Part shown: in pieces, positions 1-6,154 of the stretch
Layout: every line of letters begins with the position of its first letter
How positions within the stretch are numbered: the stretch's first letter is position 1
Source of the DNA: Bacteroidales bacterium
GTDB taxonomy: Bacteria > Bacteroidota > Bacteroidia > Bacteroidales > VadinHA17
Assembly: GCA_025455505.1 (NCBI GenBank)
Contig: JALOMK010000069.1
Location: 1-8,734 of the forward strand
Length of the DNA: 8,734 nucleotides
Direction: 5' to 3'
Program-made: the position numbers and the translations under genes
Notes under the pieces: model-generated
The model's database searches: none
The model's input: only the letters and a program-made list of their open reading frames with translations
Told to the model about the DNA's origin: nothing

Positions 1-475
1 CCTGGCGGCGCCCGTTGCGGCGCAGCACGCCGTCGTCGAAGGTCTGCACGCCTATAGACAGCCAGTCCACTCCCAGCGACTTAAGTGTCTTGGGTGTATA
101 AACAAGATCCTCGAGATAGCCGTTGAAGAGACCTGCCTTTTCCACGGCTTCCATTATCTCAAGAGCCTCAGCTCCGGATGTTGCAAGTGGCTTGGTACAG
201 AGGATGTTCTTCCCGGCCTCGCATGCCATCAGAATTGCCTCCTTGTGAAGGTAATTCGGAAGAGCCACAATTACAGTATCAGTTTCAGGATCCATAACAG
301 CATCCCTGATACCTGCTGAATACCTTGGGATATTGTATTTTTTTGCAAAGGTTCCTGCACTTTCCTCCCGGCTGGCGCTGACATGAAGTATTACATCCTT
401 CCTTCGCTGCGCCTGTACCGACATTGTATAGAAGGCCCCGATAAGGCCTGTACCTAATAATGAAATCTTTCTCAT
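1..475 (-). CDS. Gfo/Idh/MocA-family NAD(P)-dependent oxidoreductase, N-terminal part, cut by window edge
   Basis: Partial: 158 codons are visible from the ATG at 475 and the frame stays open to base 1. The N-terminus is a Rossmann fold with the dinucleotide-binding glycines G8, G10 and G13 right after the first beta strand. Residues 68-80 (TDTVIVALPNYLH) match the family's second nucleotide-contact strand, and K95-P96 in CTKPLA is the family's conserved catalytic-region Lys-Pro. Residues 118-132 (GLFNGYLEDLVYTPK) match the start of the C-terminal substrate domain. Members oxidise or reduce sugars, inositols or related substrates; the substrate here cannot be told. The start lies 2 bp after the archaemetzincin stop, so the two are probably co-transcribed. 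From about residue 134 the sequence no longer resembles this family (see the separate entry), so the true C-terminal domain is not represented. Confidence 0.85.
   Translation of the reverse strand, partial: MRKISLLGTGLIGAFYTMSVQAQRRKDVILHVSASREESAGTFAKKYNIPRYSAGIRDAVMDPETDTVIVALPNYLHKEAILMACEAGKNILCTKPLATSGAEALEIMEAVEKAGLFNGYLEDLVYTPKTLKSLGVDWLSIGVQTFDDGVLRRNGRRQ
2..76 (-). other. Radical-SAM (HemW/HemN-like) fragment joined in frame to the oxidoreductase; probable chimeric contig end
   Basis: Residues 134-158 of the reading frame begin LGVDWLSIGVQTFDD and end in LRRNGRRQ. This fits the HemW/HemN-type radical-SAM signature (GVNRLSIGVQSFDD...LxxLGRxH), not a Gfo/Idh substrate domain. GC is about 69% in bases 1-75 against about 47% in bases 76-165, by hand count. 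Codons here favour G/C at third positions (GAC, GGC, CGC, GTG), unlike the rest of the window. The junction lies near bases 75-90 and keeps the frame. A misassembled contig end or read-through into another genome explains this most simply; a natural fusion is possible but unlikely. Confidence 0.65.
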
Positions 476-477
476 GA

Positions 478-1035
478 TTAATCTGGCTTATGATTTGTTT
501 TGATAAATGTAGCAAGCAATTCATTGCAATGCGCGCAGAAAGACGCCTCCTTCTGGTCTATGTCCTCAACATAGGTGCCCGACCTCATCACGCAAAGGGG
601 ATTATGGCAGTGTACAAGTCCGAAGGTGTGTCCGAGCTCATGGATTGCTTCCTTCGAGAACCTGCTTAAAAGAAGAAAAGGATCTGGCGGCAGCCCGTAC
701 CTTTCGTTGTTCAGCCTGTAATGCGAAGCCACACCCGTGCGACCCGACAATATCGCCTGTCCGAAGATGTACGTGAGTATCGGGATAAAAAGATCGACAC
801 TGAACAATCCCAGGGTCCTGTCCGGCTCCTGGCCATATACCATGTCAACCTCCTTCAGGAGTCTGGTTGCGTTATACTGCCTCCGGGTGGGATCGTAGAA
901 CTCACTCAGGTCGATGAAACCCTCCCTGATCCTTACAGGAAGGACAAGCTCTTTGCCAACGGCAGTGCCTATATCTTTGAGAAAGCTCTCTTCAAAATAT
1001 CCGAATGAGATCAATGTAATCTGCGGCTGGACCAT
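478..1035 (-). CDS. amzA: Archaemetzincin-type zinc metalloprotease (peptidase family M54)
   Basis: The product has 185 residues, a typical length for bacterial and archaeal archaemetzincins. It carries the extended catalytic motif HELGHTFGLVHC, where the three histidines bind catalytic zinc and the glutamate is the general base. This continues as four residues, Cys, one residue, then the Met of the Met-turn (CVM). After 16 further residues comes CAHC. The four cysteines form the family's second, structural zinc site; the published spacing before the last CXXC is about 17, so this copy is within one residue. There is no signal peptide or membrane segment, so it should act in the cytoplasm. 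The substrate is unknown in the family, where aminopeptidase-like activity has been reported. The gene starts 24 bp after the response-regulator stop and ends 2 bp before the oxidoreductase start. No Shine-Dalgarno sequence is visible upstream. A functional link to the redox genes is not established. Confidence 0.95.
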   Translation of the reverse strand: MVQPQITLISFGYFEESFLKDIGTAVGKELVLPVRIREGFIDLSEFYDPTRRQYNATRLLKEVDMVYGQEPDRTLGLFSVDLFIPILTYIFGQAILSGRTGVASHYRLNNERYGLPPDPFLLLSRFSKEAIHELGHTFGLVHCHNPLCVMRSGTYVEDIDQKEASFCAHCNELLATFIKTNHKPD

Positions 1036-1059
1036 TAATCAGATAATGAGGGAGTGAGT

Positions 1060-2400
1060 CTATTGAGCCTGCCTGAGCCCGTATTTCGAAATTTTATTGT
1101 AGAGGGTAACCCTGTCCACATTAAGCGCCCTGGCCGCTCTTGAGATATTCCAGTCGTATTTGTCAAGAATCATTTTAATATGAACGCGTTCAAGGTCTTC
1201 AAGGCTTTCTGCCTGGCTCACCGGTGTTGAATGAAGGGCAGGAAGGTCATTGAGAGTGATCTTCCTGCCGCCGCCTACTACAATGGCTCTTTCGATAATG
1301 TTCTCAAGTTCCCTGACATTGCCGGGATACTGAAATTCAGAAAGCCTCCTGAGAGCCTGCGGCTCAATTGTGACCGGCGGCCGGTTCATTGCATGACAGT
1401 ATTTCTTAATGAAATATTCGGCGAGCAGGGGGATATCGTCGGCTCTTTCGCGCAGGGGAGGAACAGATATGTTGACAACGTTCAGCCTGTAATAAAGGTC
1501 TTCGCGGAATTCTCCCTTCTCAACGAGTGTTTTCAGATCCTTGTTTGTTGCACAGATTACCCTGAAATCGGAAGATATCTCCTTGTTGCCTCCAACCCTT
1601 ACAAACTTCTTTGTCTCGAGGACACGCAGCAGGTCGATCTGCATCTTTGTCGATATCGTAGCAATCTCATCGAGGAAGATAGTACCGTTGTCAGCCATCT
1701 CGAACCGCCCCTTCCTGTTATAGATTGCTCCTGTGAATGCTCCCTTCTCGTGCCCGAACAGCTCGCTCTCGAGAAGGCTCTCGGTTAAGGCGCCGCAGTG
1801 AACGCTGACAAGCGGGAAAAACCTGCGGGTGGAGTTTGAATGAATGGCCCTCGCAACGAGCTCTTTGCCCGTGCCGCTCTCACCTGTTATCACAACTGAA
1901 GAGTTCGACTGGGCAACACTCTCAATGTCGCGCAATACTCTCTTCATAGCTTCGCTGTCGCCGACAATGTCACCTATATTCTCAAGAGACACAACCTTTT
2001 CCCGCAGCAGTTCGTTCTCTTCTTCGAGGGCTATCTGCCTTGATGCGTTCCTTATAAGATGTGACAGATCGTCGGGGTCGAAAGGCTTTGTAACATAATC
2101 GAAAGCTCCGTCCTTGAGAGCCTGAACTGCTGTGTCAACAGTTGCAAAGGCAGTCATCATTATTACTATCTGTTCCTGCCTCATGGTCTTTATCCGCCTT
2201 AGCATCTCAAGCCCGTCCATTCCCGGCATCTTAATGTCGGCAAGGATGATGTCATAGTTTCCCGATTCAAGCTTTGAAAGTGCTGCAAGAGCATCCTCCG
2301 CGCACTCCACAGCATACCCGTCCTCAATAAACCAGCTGTATAAAGAATCCCTCACCGAATCCTCATCATCAACAATAAGTATTGAAATCTTCCTGGCCAT
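1060..2400 (-). CDS. NtrC-family sigma-54-dependent response regulator (REC-AAA+-Fis)
   Basis: A complete 446-residue activator. The receiver domain (about 4-120) has the acidic pair D11/D12, phospho-acceptor D55, switch T83 and K105. A helical linker (121-140) leads to the AAA+ domain (about 145-380). This has Walker A GESGTGKE (173-180), the sigma-54-contacting GAFTGA loop (220-225), Walker B IFLDE (241-245), the arginine-finger segment near PLRER (315-319) and the sensor-II NVREL (361-365). The C-terminal Fis-type helix-turn-helix (about 404-442) reads NISRAARALNVDRVTLYNKI. All key residues are intact, so it should be a phosphorylation-dependent ATPase that remodels RNA polymerase-sigma-54 at enhancer-bound promoters. 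It follows the kinase by 13 bp and is surely its partner. Targets are inferred to include the neighbouring redox operon, but no good -24/-12 promoter lies inside the window, so the controlled promoter may be beyond the right edge. No Shine-Dalgarno sequence precedes the ATG. Confidence 0.97.
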   Translation of the reverse strand: MARKISILIVDDEDSVRDSLYSWFIEDGYAVECAEDALAALSKLESGNYDIILADIKMPGMDGLEMLRRIKTMRQEQIVIMMTAFATVDTAVQALKDGAFDYVTKPFDPDDLSHLIRNASRQIALEEENELLREKVVSLENIGDIVGDSEAMKRVLRDIESVAQSNSSVVITGESGTGKELVARAIHSNSTRRFFPLVSVHCGALTESLLESELFGHEKGAFTGAIYNRKGRFEMADNGTIFLDEIATISTKMQIDLLRVLETKKFVRVGGNKEISSDFRVICATNKDLKTLVEKGEFREDLYYRLNVVNISVPPLRERADDIPLLAEYFIKKYCHAMNRPPVTIEPQALRRLSEFQYPGNVRELENIIERAIVVGGGRKITLNDLPALHSTPVSQAESLEDLERVHIKMILDKYDWNISRAARALNVDRVTLYNKISKYGLRQAQ

Positions 2401-2413
2401 CTGTATTATTGTT

Positions 2414-4084
2414 TTATATCCTTATTATCGGAAATGTAACCGAAATTGTTGTTCCTCTGCCGAGTTCCGATTTTACGTCGATCTTCCCGCTGTGACTCTT
2501 GATAATCCCATGCACAATCGCGAGTCCCAGGCCAATGCCGCTTGTATCATGCTTGGTTGAGAAAAATGGTTCGAATATGTGCGGAATGTCATCCTTCGGA
2601 ATGCCTATCCCGTTGTCGCTTATATCCACAACTATTGTATCCTTGTCGGGATTTCTTGTCGATACTGATATCTCACCGGTCTCCCTTACTGCTTCAGTTG
2701 CATTTACAAGAATTGCAACGCAGGCCTGCTTTATCTGGTTAGGACTGCAGAAAACAAGGTCAGCGGCGGCGCTGAAATCCCTGATAAGACTTATGTTCGA
2801 TATTTCCATGTTGTGCGCCATCAGATCGCAAGTGTCATGAAGTATCTTATGAAGATGCTTCGACTCAAAATCTTCCTGGTCCTTCCTGGAGAACTCCAGC
2901 AGCCCCTTCACTATTTCGCCGCAGCGCTTGGTTTCGTTCTCTATCAGCTTGAGGTTTTTCATTACCGACTCCCTCCTCGAGGCAAACAATTCAGGATCGC
3001 TCAGCTGCTTGTAGATAAGCTTTGTATAGACGAGGATGCCCGAGAGAGGATTGTTGATCTCATGGGCTACAGAAGAGGAGAGCTTGCCAAGCGAAGCTAT
3101 CCGCTCGATGTGAATCAGTTCGTTCTGCGCTGCCCCAAGCTCCTCCGACTTCTTCTGAACCTTGTACTCAAGCTGCTGCGACCAGTTCCTGAGTTCCTCA
3201 TTTGCCGACTGAAGGTTGTCGAGCATTTCATTGAAGGCACTTGAAACCATCCGGATATCATCGAGCTGGTCGGGACTCACTGCAAGACGCGTGTCCTTGT
3301 TGCCGGATGACACAGCCACGCTGGCCTTCACTATTTCATTCAGGGGGTTCTTGATCTTTGCCCGCGTAAAGAGAATAAGGATGCTTACAAGCACAAGAGT
3401 TGCAAAAGCGGCAAAAATATAATACCTCGAAATCGATGCACTTACAGTGTTGTCGAGTTGTTCAAGAGGCATCTTGATAACGAGCGATCCCAGCACTTCG
3501 TCGCTCTCGCTGTGGGCATGGCATGAACTGGTATAGCACGATGCCTCGTTAAGAATCGGAGACCTTATGAGAAGATGCCTGTGAGAGTTGTCGCTCCCGT
3601 GCATCTCGCATTCGTTGTCAGCTTCCAGTATCACATACGACTTCTCCTTGTAAGGGAACATTTTCCTGAGGTCGGGATGACAGCTCCTGCAGTCGGGATT
3701 GCTGTGGCTCTCATTGTCGGAAGTGAATGAGGAATAGACAAGGCTGTCATTGGAATTGTACATGTTCACATCGTCAATTCCCGACATTGTGTTTATTATG
3801 TCAAGGGTCCCCTGGAGGGTGGTCTTGTCATTCTCGAGCATTGAATGGTAGAGAGCCCCCTCAACTATCGATCCCACATTGTTGCCGTTCTGCCTTATTA
3901 CCTTGTTAAGGTTCTGTTCATAAACCGATTTGAATATCAGGCCAAAAAGGACAAAGAGAAGGATAAGCGATATTGTGAGGATTGTAACAACGCGGCTGTA
4001 GATCGACGACCACAGTCTGAAAGTTTTCTTAAATGACAGTGGTGAGCTGTTTTTCAGCTCACCATTTGCAGTATTCCTGGCCAT
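2414..4084 (-). CDS. Membrane sensor histidine kinase with c-type haem motifs in its extracytoplasmic domain
   Basis: 556 residues. TM1 is at about 31-53, the extracytoplasmic sensor at 54-219, TM2 at 221-240, then HAMP (about 241-293), a coiled coil (about 291-325) and HisKA with phospho-acceptor H341 (AHEINNPLSG). The HATPase domain has N461 (N box), DNGIGIP (490-496), FEPFFST (504-510) and GIGLGLA (516-522). The sensor contains CRSCH (132-136), a standard c-haem attachment motif, and C183-C188-H189, a CX4CH motif followed by AH and then VLGSLVIKM. C159, H162, H168 and H170 lie between and could be further ligands. This layout matches haem-containing kinases of anaerobic respirers that detect redox state or a small gas; the signal is inferred. 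The regulator follows by 13 bp and a 67-bp AT-rich gap precedes. The ATG at 4084 is chosen because the next in-frame Met is residue 82 and would remove TM1. A perfect hairpin covers codons 7-15. Confidence 0.95.
   Translation of the reverse strand: MARNTANGELKNSSPLSFKKTFRLWSSIYSRVVTILTISLILLFVLFGLIFKSVYEQNLNKVIRQNGNNVGSIVEGALYHSMLENDKTTLQGTLDIINTMSGIDDVNMYNSNDSLVYSSFTSDNESHSNPDCRSCHPDLRKMFPYKEKSYVILEADNECEMHGSDNSHRHLLIRSPILNEASCYTSSCHAHSESDEVLGSLVIKMPLEQLDNTVSASISRYYIFAAFATLVLVSILILFTRAKIKNPLNEIVKASVAVSSGNKDTRLAVSPDQLDDIRMVSSAFNEMLDNLQSANEELRNWSQQLEYKVQKKSEELGAAQNELIHIERIASLGKLSSSVAHEINNPLSGILVYTKLIYKQLSDPELFASRRESVMKNLKLIENETKRCGEIVKGLLEFSRKDQEDFESKHLHKILHDTCDLMAHNMEISNISLIRDFSAAADLVFCSPNQIKQACVAILVNATEAVRETGEISVSTRNPDKDTIVVDISDNGIGIPKDDIPHIFEPFFSTKHDTSGIGLGLAIVHGIIKSHSGKIDVKSELGRGTTISVTFPIIRI
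4040..4064. repeat. Perfect 10-bp inverted repeat with 5-base loop at the start of the kinase gene
   Basis: On the plus strand TGGTGAGCTG (4040-4049) is followed by TTTTT (4050-4054) and CAGCTCACCA (4055-4064), an exact reverse complement. In the kinase mRNA it would form a stable GC-rich stem with an AAAAA loop, starting about 20 nt after the start codon. No U-run follows on either strand, so it is not a standard intrinsic terminator. It could modulate translation initiation or mRNA stability of the two-component genes, or serve as a protein-binding palindrome; function is inferred only. Confidence 0.6.
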
Positions 4085-4151
4085 ATTCTGGACTAACTCT
4101 ATTGTTCAGATCCGAAACCAAATATCATTAAAGTTAATCAAAATATCGCAT
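4085..4151 (-). other. AT-rich 67-bp gap before the two-component genes; possible promoter region
   Basis: This is the longest non-coding gap in the window, with about 30% GC against roughly 50% in the flanking genes. It separates the second H-like gene from the sensor kinase. It could hold a separate promoter for the kinase-regulator pair, but I cannot point to a convincing -35/-10, -33/-7 or -24/-12 pair, and I see no terminator hairpin. Confidence 0.3.
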
Positions 4152-4871
4152 TCATCCTGCCAGAGACATGAAATCCTTCTCAAAATCATTCCATACCTCA
4201 CCCGGCATGCCTTCGAGAGGCTTGTCGCACAACTCTCCCCCGTCCTGAAGCATCACCGGGACAGCTTCGGGAGAGTACCTTGCCGAAGCCGAGGCGATAA
4301 AATCCCTGAAACGGGTAAGTTCACGCTTCGACCATTCAACAGCCTCTGCTGCCAGGTAGCAGCTGCTGACCTCTGAAAGCCAGGCCTCGGGCCTTATGCT
4401 TGCTATCCATCCACTGCCAAAGGGATCTTCATTAAGGAGGTCAGGATTTGCCGAAAGTGCAGGATTTATGCGCAAAAGCTCCCCCGATACGGGTGACAGC
4501 ACCTTCAGACGCCTGTCGCCGCTTGTGATCTCGGCGATAACATCGCCCCTCCTGATCCTTGTTCCTCCTACCGCAACAGGAGTGACAACTACATTTCCCG
4601 TCAGGTGAAGAAGAAGATCGTCGAGCCCGATCCTTGCCGACCCCGACTTTTCAAGATAAGTCCAGGTGTGATTACTGCTGTAGAATATCCCCATCGGAAT
4701 ACGCAATGCCGAATGCGTGAGAACTCCGATGCGCTTTCTTATTTCAGCTGCAAGGGGGGCCTTTCTGTTCAGCAGGAGCCAGAAGGGAATCACAGCCAGG
4801 AGGAACCCGATTATGATTATATATTCTATCCCTTTTGTATCGAAAATGTTATTGTATGTAAATCCGTCCAT
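4152..4871 (-). CDS. Membrane-anchored glycine-cleavage-H-like protein without a lipoyl lysine
   Basis: 239 residues. A single N-terminal membrane helix (about 16-34) is followed by basic residues (NRK, then EIRKR), predicting a cytoplasmic C-terminus. Residues 57-160 match the GcvH fold: SNHTWTYLEKSG resembles GcvH's HEWV start, then IGLDDLLLHLTGNVV, a glycine turn, RIRRGDVIAEI and LSPVSGELL. In true GcvH the lipoylated lysine sits seven residues before SPVSG; here that position is D119, within TSGDRR, so it is unlikely to be lipoylated or to work in glycine cleavage. Residues 161-239 are a helical extension with LQDGGE (208-213) and EVWNDFEKDF (225-234), shared with the C-terminus of the 570-residue protein at 7016-8728. 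It lies 47 bp after the NrfD-like gene, suggesting a cytoplasmic-side accessory of that membrane complex. Other glycine-cleavage genes are absent. Confidence 0.85.
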   Translation of the reverse strand: MDGFTYNNIFDTKGIEYIIIIGFLLAVIPFWLLLNRKAPLAAEIRKRIGVLTHSALRIPMGIFYSSNHTWTYLEKSGSARIGLDDLLLHLTGNVVVTPVAVGGTRIRRGDVIAEITSGDRRLKVLSPVSGELLRINPALSANPDLLNEDPFGSGWIASIRPEAWLSEVSSCYLAAEAVEWSKRELTRFRDFIASASARYSPEAVPVMLQDGGELCDKPLEGMPGEVWNDFEKDFMSLAG

Positions 4872-4892
4872 TTCTTTGAGTATTATGCCGGA

Positions 4893-4905
4893 GATGTATT
4901 ACATC
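4893..4905. repeat. 13-bp palindrome in the NrfD-like / H-like gap
   Basis: GATGTA, T, TACATC is an exact inverted repeat with 6-bp arms around one central base, lying in the 47-bp gap upstream of the H-like gene. It is too short for an intrinsic terminator and has no U-run. It could be an operator or simply chance. Confidence 0.35.
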
Positions 4906-4918
4906 CCTGCTGGTTAAT

Positions 4919-6154
4919 CTATTGTTCCTCCTTTGCCCAGGCTGGTGATTCCCTCAGGACGGGCATCCTGTTGACAACCCATCTGAACACCCATATCTCA
5001 GTGAATATCACCGCGAGGGTGACAACGAGTTCCATCCAGGTTGGCACGTAACGAACTGCGGCATCCCACCTGAAACCGATGACTGTCACATTCAGCCTGT
5101 TGATTATCACGCCAAGCATTGTCAGGATGGCTGCAATCCTTATCAGCGAAATGTTTCCCCTCCTGTAGCTGTAGAAGAAGAGGACCATAGGCAGGAGGAC
5201 AAAGCCGAGCATCTCGGCAAGGTACCAGTAGCCCATGGCTGAGTCAAGATACTGCCCGTTCTTACCGTGTACAAATACAAGCACCTGCAGGAAGAAGTAA
5301 GCGAACATTGCAACGGCACATATGCGCGACAGTCCTTTTACTATCCTGTTGTGCTCCGCATGGTGCTTTTCGCTTATCTGGTCAAAGAATACCCTGTGGC
5401 TTATTGTTCCTTCGAAGATTACCATCGACAGGCCTGCAAAGATGCTCGAGACAAAGAATAGAATTGGAATGAATTCGTTGTACCACAGCGGGTGTATCTT
5501 TTCCTTCGCCATCAGATAGAGGGCCCCCAGCCCCGACTGGTGAAGAGTCGACAGCGTGATGCCGAAAATTACGGCTGCAACTGTCATTCCCGACAGTATC
5601 CTCCGTGCCCTTTTTGCGCCGAGCCACTCCGCCACTGCAGGCGAGAACTCGATAAGCTGGGCTATCATGTAAAGAAGGAAATGCCATGCCACAAGAAAGA
5701 GTACCGAGCTTGTGCCGAAGCTGTTGCCGATGATCGGGTTGATGACGTTCCACGGACGGCCCAGGTCGAGAAGAAGGGCGCCTGCATAAAAGAGATATGC
5801 CAGGAAACCGTTCAGCACAGTGATCCTGACAACCGAATGGTACTGCTTCATGTTCAGGATGTAAACCATGAATGTAAGCACATAGGCTCCTCCGGCAAAG
5901 GCAACGCCGGTGACTACATCAAAGCCTATCCACAGTCCCCAGGGGACTTCCTGGGTGAGGTTTGTGACTGCCCCGAGGCCCTTCCAGAACCTTATCACGA
6001 TAAGGATCAGGCCAAGGAGCATTATGGGGAGGGAGATAATATTGAAAGGGGTGAGGATCTTTCCCTTGGGCTTCAGTTCCGCTATAAGGAACCGGATAAT
6101 TGAGCTGCCGTCATTATCCCTGTGAAGTACTGCGCCGGCACTATCTGTTTTCAT
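4919..6154 (-). CDS. NrfD/HybB-type polytopic quinone-reactive membrane subunit
   Basis: 411 residues with about ten hydrophobic segments, at roughly 38-55, 74-97, 112-130, 150-168, 188-204, 229-247, 277-295, 312-328, 337-354 and 371-391. The size and pattern fit the HybB branch of the NrfD superfamily. Supporting motifs are PWGLWIGFDV (71-80), LDLGRPW (129-135), STLHQSGLGALYL (202-214) and HPLWYNEFIPILFF (221-234). Such subunits exchange electrons between menaquinone or ubiquinone and a periplasmic Fe-S partner, usually without bound haem; some homologues couple this to ion movement. The ATG at 6154 overlaps the end of the Fe-S gene by 14 bp, so the two are probably translationally coupled and form one complex. 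Whether it oxidises or reduces quinone cannot be decided without the catalytic subunit, which is not in the window. HybB is the closest named relative I recognise, but no hydrogenase is seen, so I give no symbol. Confidence 0.92.
   Translation of the reverse strand: MKTDSAGAVLHRDNDGSSIIRFLIAELKPKGKILTPFNIISLPIMLLGLILIVIRFWKGLGAVTNLTQEVPWGLWIGFDVVTGVAFAGGAYVLTFMVYILNMKQYHSVVRITVLNGFLAYLFYAGALLLDLGRPWNVINPIIGNSFGTSSVLFLVAWHFLLYMIAQLIEFSPAVAEWLGAKRARRILSGMTVAAVIFGITLSTLHQSGLGALYLMAKEKIHPLWYNEFIPILFFVSSIFAGLSMVIFEGTISHRVFFDQISEKHHAEHNRIVKGLSRICAVAMFAYFFLQVLVFVHGKNGQYLDSAMGYWYLAEMLGFVLLPMVLFFYSYRRGNISLIRIAAILTMLGVIINRLNVTVIGFRWDAAVRYVPTWMELVVTLAVIFTEIWVFRWVVNRMPVLRESPAWAKEEQ

Noticed and set aside
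4040..4064. Intrinsic terminator at the kinase start hairpin
   Set aside because: The stem is strong but no T-run follows on either strand, and it lies inside a coding sequence.
4067..4083. Sigma-54-like -24/-12 sequence on the minus strand (TGGCCAGG...TGCA)
   Set aside because: The GG and GC elements are 13 bases apart instead of 12, the -24 box is imperfect, and it lies within the first codons of the kinase, where it would not serve a sensible start.
4085..4151. Bacteroidota-type promoter (TTTG and TAnnTTTG-like words on the minus strand)
   Set aside because: The words are present, but the -7 word has a mismatch and they are only about 12 bases apart, far short of the usual spacing of roughly 19-21.
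5382..5753. Minus-strand open frame of 123 codons inside the NrfD-like gene
   Set aside because: Out-of-frame overlap with a clear membrane protein; no recognisable motif.
5492..6103. Plus-strand open frame of 203 codons
   Set aside because: Antisense to the NrfD-like gene; its charged, Cys/His-rich translation is the expected mirror of membrane-protein codons.
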